From: Candidatus Cloacimonadota bacterium
Lineage (GTDB): Bacteria > Cloacimonadota > Cloacimonadia > Cloacimonadales > WRIO01
DNA length: 7,923 bases
Assembly: GCA_017998585.1 (NCBI GenBank)
Contig: JAGOCT010000070.1
Coordinates: 1 to 7,923 of the forward strand
Reading direction: 5' to 3'
Below, in pieces: positions 6,494 to 7,923 of this stretch. The first letter of the stretch is position 1. Every line of letters starts with the position of its first letter. Both the position numbers and the translations under genes were made by a program. The notes beneath the pieces were generated by a model. It worked only from the letters and a program-made list of their open reading frames with translations, made no database searches and had not been told where the DNA came from.

Positions 6494-7639
6494 CTACAGT
6501 TTGTTATCTTTTGTTTCTTGATTGTCAGCATGTCCATAGTAAGTATCGAACAAAAATTTTCTTAAAAACATTTCAACCATATAGCTGCTTGTACCTTCAC
6601 GAATGTATTTTCCATATACAAGACTGCTTTCTTTTTCAAGCCATTTTTTAAAGTTCTTGTAGTCATTGAGGCTTGCTTCGGCAAGTAATTTGTCTGTTTT
6701 TCGCTCAAACTCTTTGTTTTCCTCTTCTTCGATTTGCCGTTGTCTCTCTTTTTTTAGTTCTTCCTGTTTTCTTTTCTGAGCAGACATTTCTTTTTTAGTA
6801 TTAATATTTTTTTCAAACTCTGAAAGATCTTCCTTCTCTGATTGGAAGACATGGATAATATAGCCCTGAAGATTCGAAATCTTGCCCTGAATAAATTTAT
6901 TTTCAATAAGACGGAGTTTTACTTTAATAAAATCTGTACTGAACTTATCTGCTATCTTTTGAGCTTCTGTATCTGATATCCCATAATGCTTAAGGAGCGT
7001 TATTTTTTCATTTGTAACTGAATCAGGTATCTTATCAGGTAAGACTTCAACAAAATCAGCATCAGCAATCTTTGTTTCTGTTACAGGTATGGTTATGTCA
7101 GGAATAATGGTGGTGATGTTGCTGTCTTTATTGCTTGTCTTTATTGTATCATTATATACTAACGTACGATTCGCACTTTTCCTATTGTACGTTTCGCTCT
7201 TTATGTAAAGTGCGTTTCGCACTTTACGGACGAAGGCTTTTTCTAAAAGGATGTTGACCTTGTTCCAGTTGATCATGTACCATGTGAGTCTCTGGATATC
7301 TGTGTAGTAAAGTACATAAGCGTCAGGGATTTTTTCATCTTTAGCCGGATTGTATTTGGACCCTATTATCTTTATGGCAGAGTCGAAATTTCTTCTTGAA
7401 AATCCAAGCTCTTCACTCCAACTGTCACCTGGTCTGTACAGACGATGATTACAAGGTTCTTTGAATTTGTAAAAGTGATTTTCTTGTTTGCTTCCCCAGT
7501 AAATCATTTTTTGAAGTAAAATGGCAGCAGGAATACTGTCATTTAAAAATTCAACGAGTACGGAATGATAATAACATAAATTGTGTTCCTGGGCAAGAAT
7601 ATTGCTGGCTGTGCTGTTTGTTCCTAATTGTTCAAACAT
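6494..7639 (-). CDS. rep: plasmid replication initiator (winged-helix/DnaD-like N-terminus)
   Basis: 381 residues, recognised by context and architecture rather than by a named family. Residues 25-135 look like the winged-helix initiator or replisome-organiser domain found in many plasmids and phages. It shows LNDSIPAAILLQKMIYW, then FYKFKE and SWSEELGFSRRNFDSAI, the usual 'choice of host helix then recognition helix' pattern. Residues 143-210 form a low-complexity linker whose DNA carries the candidate origin. Residues 213-270 (LLKHYGISDTEAQKIADKFS...NLQGYIIHVF) resemble the small helical C-terminal domain of such initiators, thought to recruit the replicative helicase or its loader. A highly charged coiled-coil stretch follows (about 268-320), then a further 60-residue tail. 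Its position directly upstream of parA-parB and its elaborate leader support the initiator role. The start is ATG 7639, with AAGGGGGG as ribosome binding site six bases upstream, partly hidden in a hairpin. It is not a Rep_3, RCR or classic RepA_N protein as far as I can see. Confidence 0.75.
   Translation of the reverse strand: MFEQLGTNSTASNILAQEHNLCYYHSVLVEFLNDSIPAAILLQKMIYWGSKQENHFYKFKEPCNHRLYRPGDSWSEELGFSRRNFDSAIKIIGSKYNPAKDEKIPDAYVLYYTDIQRLTWYMINWNKVNILLEKAFVRKVRNALYIKSETYNRKSANRTLVYNDTIKTSNKDSNITTIIPDITIPVTETKIADADFVEVLPDKIPDSVTNEKITLLKHYGISDTEAQKIADKFSTDFIKVKLRLIENKFIQGKISNLQGYIIHVFQSEKEDLSEFEKNINTKKEMSAQKRKQEELKKERQRQIEEEENKEFERKTDKLLAEASLNDYKNFKKWLEKESSLVYGKYIREGTSSYMVEMFLRKFLFDTYYGHADNQETKDNKL
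7123..7148. repeat. tandem AT-rich 13-mers, candidate DNA unwinding element
   Basis: Two adjacent 13-base units, TGTCTTTATTGCT (7123-7135) and TGTCTTTATTGTA (7136-7148), match at 11 of 13 positions. They are followed by a further AT-rich stretch to 7162 and then by the iterons. Adjacent AT-rich 13-mers next to initiator repeats are the classic layout of an unwinding region. They lie in the codons of the rep linker (about residues 164-172), so chance codon repetition is an alternative. Confidence 0.45.
7164..7232. repeat. three 23-bp iterons within rep, candidate origin of replication
   Basis: The direct repeats GTACGATTCGCACTTT (7164-7179), GTACGTTTCGCTCTTT (7187-7202) and GTGCGTTTCGCACTTT (7210-7225) share GT(A/G)CG(A/T)TTCGC(A/T)CTTT. 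Their starts are exactly 23 bases apart, so all lie on nearly the same face of the helix. This is the hallmark of initiator-binding iterons. The third copy is also the right side of a 10-base inverted repeat, GTAAAGTGCG/CGCACTTTAC (7205-7227, 3-base loop). The repeats fall in the linker codons of rep (about residues 136-159). 23 is not a multiple of three, so each copy is read in a different frame and the repetition cannot come from repeated amino acids. No further clear copy was seen on either side. Confidence 0.72.
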
Positions 7640-7748
7640 GAAAGACCCCCCTTAAAATAAGTAAGGGTTGCCTCAAAAAAAATATACTTTTCTGTTGACA
7701 AAACGCATTCATTTCTATATCTTGTCTAAAGACAATATAAAAGTTCAT
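7632..7748 (-). CDS. 38-codon leader peptide translationally coupled to rep
   Basis: An open frame of 38 codons starts at ATG 7748 (MNFYIVFRQD...) and ends at a TGA overlapping the first eight bases of rep in another frame. A good ribosome binding site, AAAGG, lies seven bases before the ATG, and an in-frame TAA immediately precedes it, fixing the start. The peptide has no recognisable domain; its residues are probably irrelevant. A ribosome translating it must pass through the hairpin that masks the rep Shine-Dalgarno (7649-7667), then terminate beside the rep start. This is the arrangement of Tap/RepA in plasmid R1 and RepY/RepZ in ColIb-P9, where the leader is needed for initiator synthesis. 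The predicted antisense RNA covers its ribosome binding site and start codon. The sequence layout is seen; the coupling is inferred. Confidence 0.6.
   Translation of the reverse strand: MNFYIVFRQDIEMNAFCQQKSIFFLRQPLLILRGVFHV
7646..7667 (-). promoter_or_regulatory. hairpin sequestering the rep ribosome binding site
   Basis: In the rep mRNA, CCCUUA (7667-7662) can pair with UAAGGG (7654-7649) around a 7-base loop. The right arm is part of the AAGGGGGG Shine-Dalgarno of rep, which ends six bases before its ATG. Folding would block initiation at rep unless the leader-ORF ribosome opens it. Confidence 0.55.
7695..7723 (+). promoter_or_regulatory. promoter for the antisense RNA
   Basis: The -35 TTGACA (7695-7700) is a perfect match to the sigma-70 consensus. 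A 17-base spacer leads to the -10 TATCTT (7718-7723), 4 of 6. It points away from rep on the opposite strand, and the only thing downstream before a strong terminator is a 65-base stretch, so it most likely drives a small RNA. Confidence 0.6.
7718..7739. promoter_or_regulatory. dyad operator overlapping the antisense promoter
   Basis: TTGTCTAAAGACAA (7722-7735) has two perfect 6-base arms around AA and extends with TAT (7718-7720) and ATA (7737-7739) after one mismatch. It covers the -10 and the expected start site of the antisense RNA. A bound protein would control that RNA or block the rep transcript. The neighbouring ribbon-helix-helix protein, ParB or Rep are candidate binders; which one is not shown by the sequence. 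Confidence 0.4.
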
Positions 7749-7793
7749 TTAAAAACCTTTCTGGTAACTCATTGGCGTGGGTTACCTTTTTTT
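7729..7793 (+). ncRNA. counter-transcribed (antisense) RNA controlling rep
   Basis: A transcript of about 65 nt is predicted from the promoter at 7695-7723 (start near 7729-7731) to the intrinsic terminator ending at 7793. It holds no start codon with a ribosome binding site. It is fully complementary to the leader of the rep mRNA, including the AAAGG site and ATG of the 38-codon leader ORF (7746-7760). Its hairpin loop is UUGGCG, containing the YUNR U-turn known to speed kissing between antisense RNAs and their targets. Known parallels: CopA of R1, Inc RNA of ColIb-P9, and RNAII lying between copG and repB of pMV158. Inferred role: it represses leader translation, and through coupling Rep synthesis, thereby setting copy number and incompatibility. 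Confidence 0.65.
7763..7793 (+). terminator. strong intrinsic terminator (+ strand)
   Basis: GGTAACTCA (7763-7771) pairs with TGGGTTACC (7778-7786), including one G-U pair, around a 6-base loop TTGGCG, followed at once by seven Ts (7787-7793). The G-U pairs work only in the + strand RNA; in the rep mRNA they become A-C mismatches, leaving a 6-bp stem with no good T-tract. The terminator therefore belongs to the antisense RNA, as no + strand gene lies upstream. Confidence 0.8.
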
Positions 7794-7798
7794 ATTTT

Positions 7799-7923
7799 CT
7801 AATTCTTGTTTTTCTTTTTGTACTCCTCGATATACGCGTCTAATGCTCTTCTGATGATGTCTGTTATTGTGTATCCCTTTTCTTTCATCATTTCGAGGAA
7901 TTCTCTTTGTTCTCGTGGTGCTC
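7799..7923 (-). CDS. CopG-like ribbon-helix-helix protein, 5' partial
   Basis: The last 40 residues of a protein running off the right edge end at a TAG at 7799-7801. Seen: two amphipathic helices, REFLEMMKEKGYT and ITDIIRRALDAYIEEYKKK, then a lysine/asparagine tail. This is the helix-turn-helix part of the ribbon-helix-helix fold; the N-terminal beta strand would lie just outside the window. It compares well by eye with CopG of pMV158 (helix, Gly, Ser/Thr, then ALxxY and a short basic tail). Known: CopG-type repressors bind dyad operators and lower rep transcription. It lies 50 bases before the leader ORF on the same strand with no terminator for that strand between, so it is probably the first gene of the rep transcript or a copy-number repressor for it. 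An antitoxin of the same fold is the alternative. Confidence 0.65.
   Translation of the reverse strand, partial: APREQREFLEMMKEKGYTITDIIRRALDAYIEEYKKKNKN

Noticed and set aside
7681..7760. A - strand promoter for rep just upstream of its start
   Set aside because: TATATT-like -10 boxes exist on the - strand, but none has an acceptable -35 at 16-18 bases; rep is more likely transcribed from further upstream, beyond the RHH gene.
1..7923. CRISPR array, tRNA, rRNA or complete insertion sequence
   Set aside because: No spaced direct-repeat array, cloverleaf sequence or transposase gene with terminal inverted repeats was found.

Overview
The window looks like part of a low-GC bacterial plasmid, or plasmid-derived island, that carries a phage-defence operon. 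Host taxonomy cannot be fixed from the sequence. The two halves differ in strand and in composition: the right half is visibly more AT-rich.

Left half (1-4651, + strand): the 3' end of a BREX defence operon. In order it holds a SNF2-type helicase that is truncated by the window edge, a PglZ alkaline-phosphatase-superfamily protein, and a small helical protein in the position of BrxA. All three are overlapping or abutting. The order helicase-PglZ-BrxA matches the tail of type 3 BREX (brxF-brxC-pglXI-brxHII-pglZ-brxA), so brxF, brxC and the pglXI methylase would be expected to the left of base 1.

Middle (4652-4866): a 215-base convergent intergenic stretch with only weak inverted repeats and no convincing terminator.

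Right half (4867-7923, - strand): a plasmid maintenance module read right to left. It holds a partial CopG-like ribbon-helix-helix gene (cut by the right edge), a short leader ORF, a replication initiator (rep), parA and parB. parA and parB overlap by 4 bases. Inside rep are three 16-base direct repeats at an exact 23-bp period, next to a tandem AT-rich 13-mer pair; I read this as an iteron-type replication origin inside the initiator gene.

The most interesting part is the 160 bases upstream of rep. On the + strand, opposite to rep, a consensus-like promoter (TTGACA, 17 bp, TATCTT) is followed about 40 bases later by a strong intrinsic terminator, which predicts an antisense RNA of about 65 nt. 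This RNA is complementary to the ribosome binding site and start codon of a 38-codon leader ORF. The leader ORF has its own good Shine-Dalgarno sequence, reads through a hairpin that sequesters the rep Shine-Dalgarno, and ends 8 bases inside rep. The terminator-hairpin loop reads UUGGCG, the loop motif known from the antisense systems of IncI/IncFII-type plasmids. Together with the CopG-like gene upstream, this makes a complete, layered copy-number control circuit (repressor, antisense RNA, translationally coupled leader peptide) attached to an initiator I cannot place in a named plasmid family.
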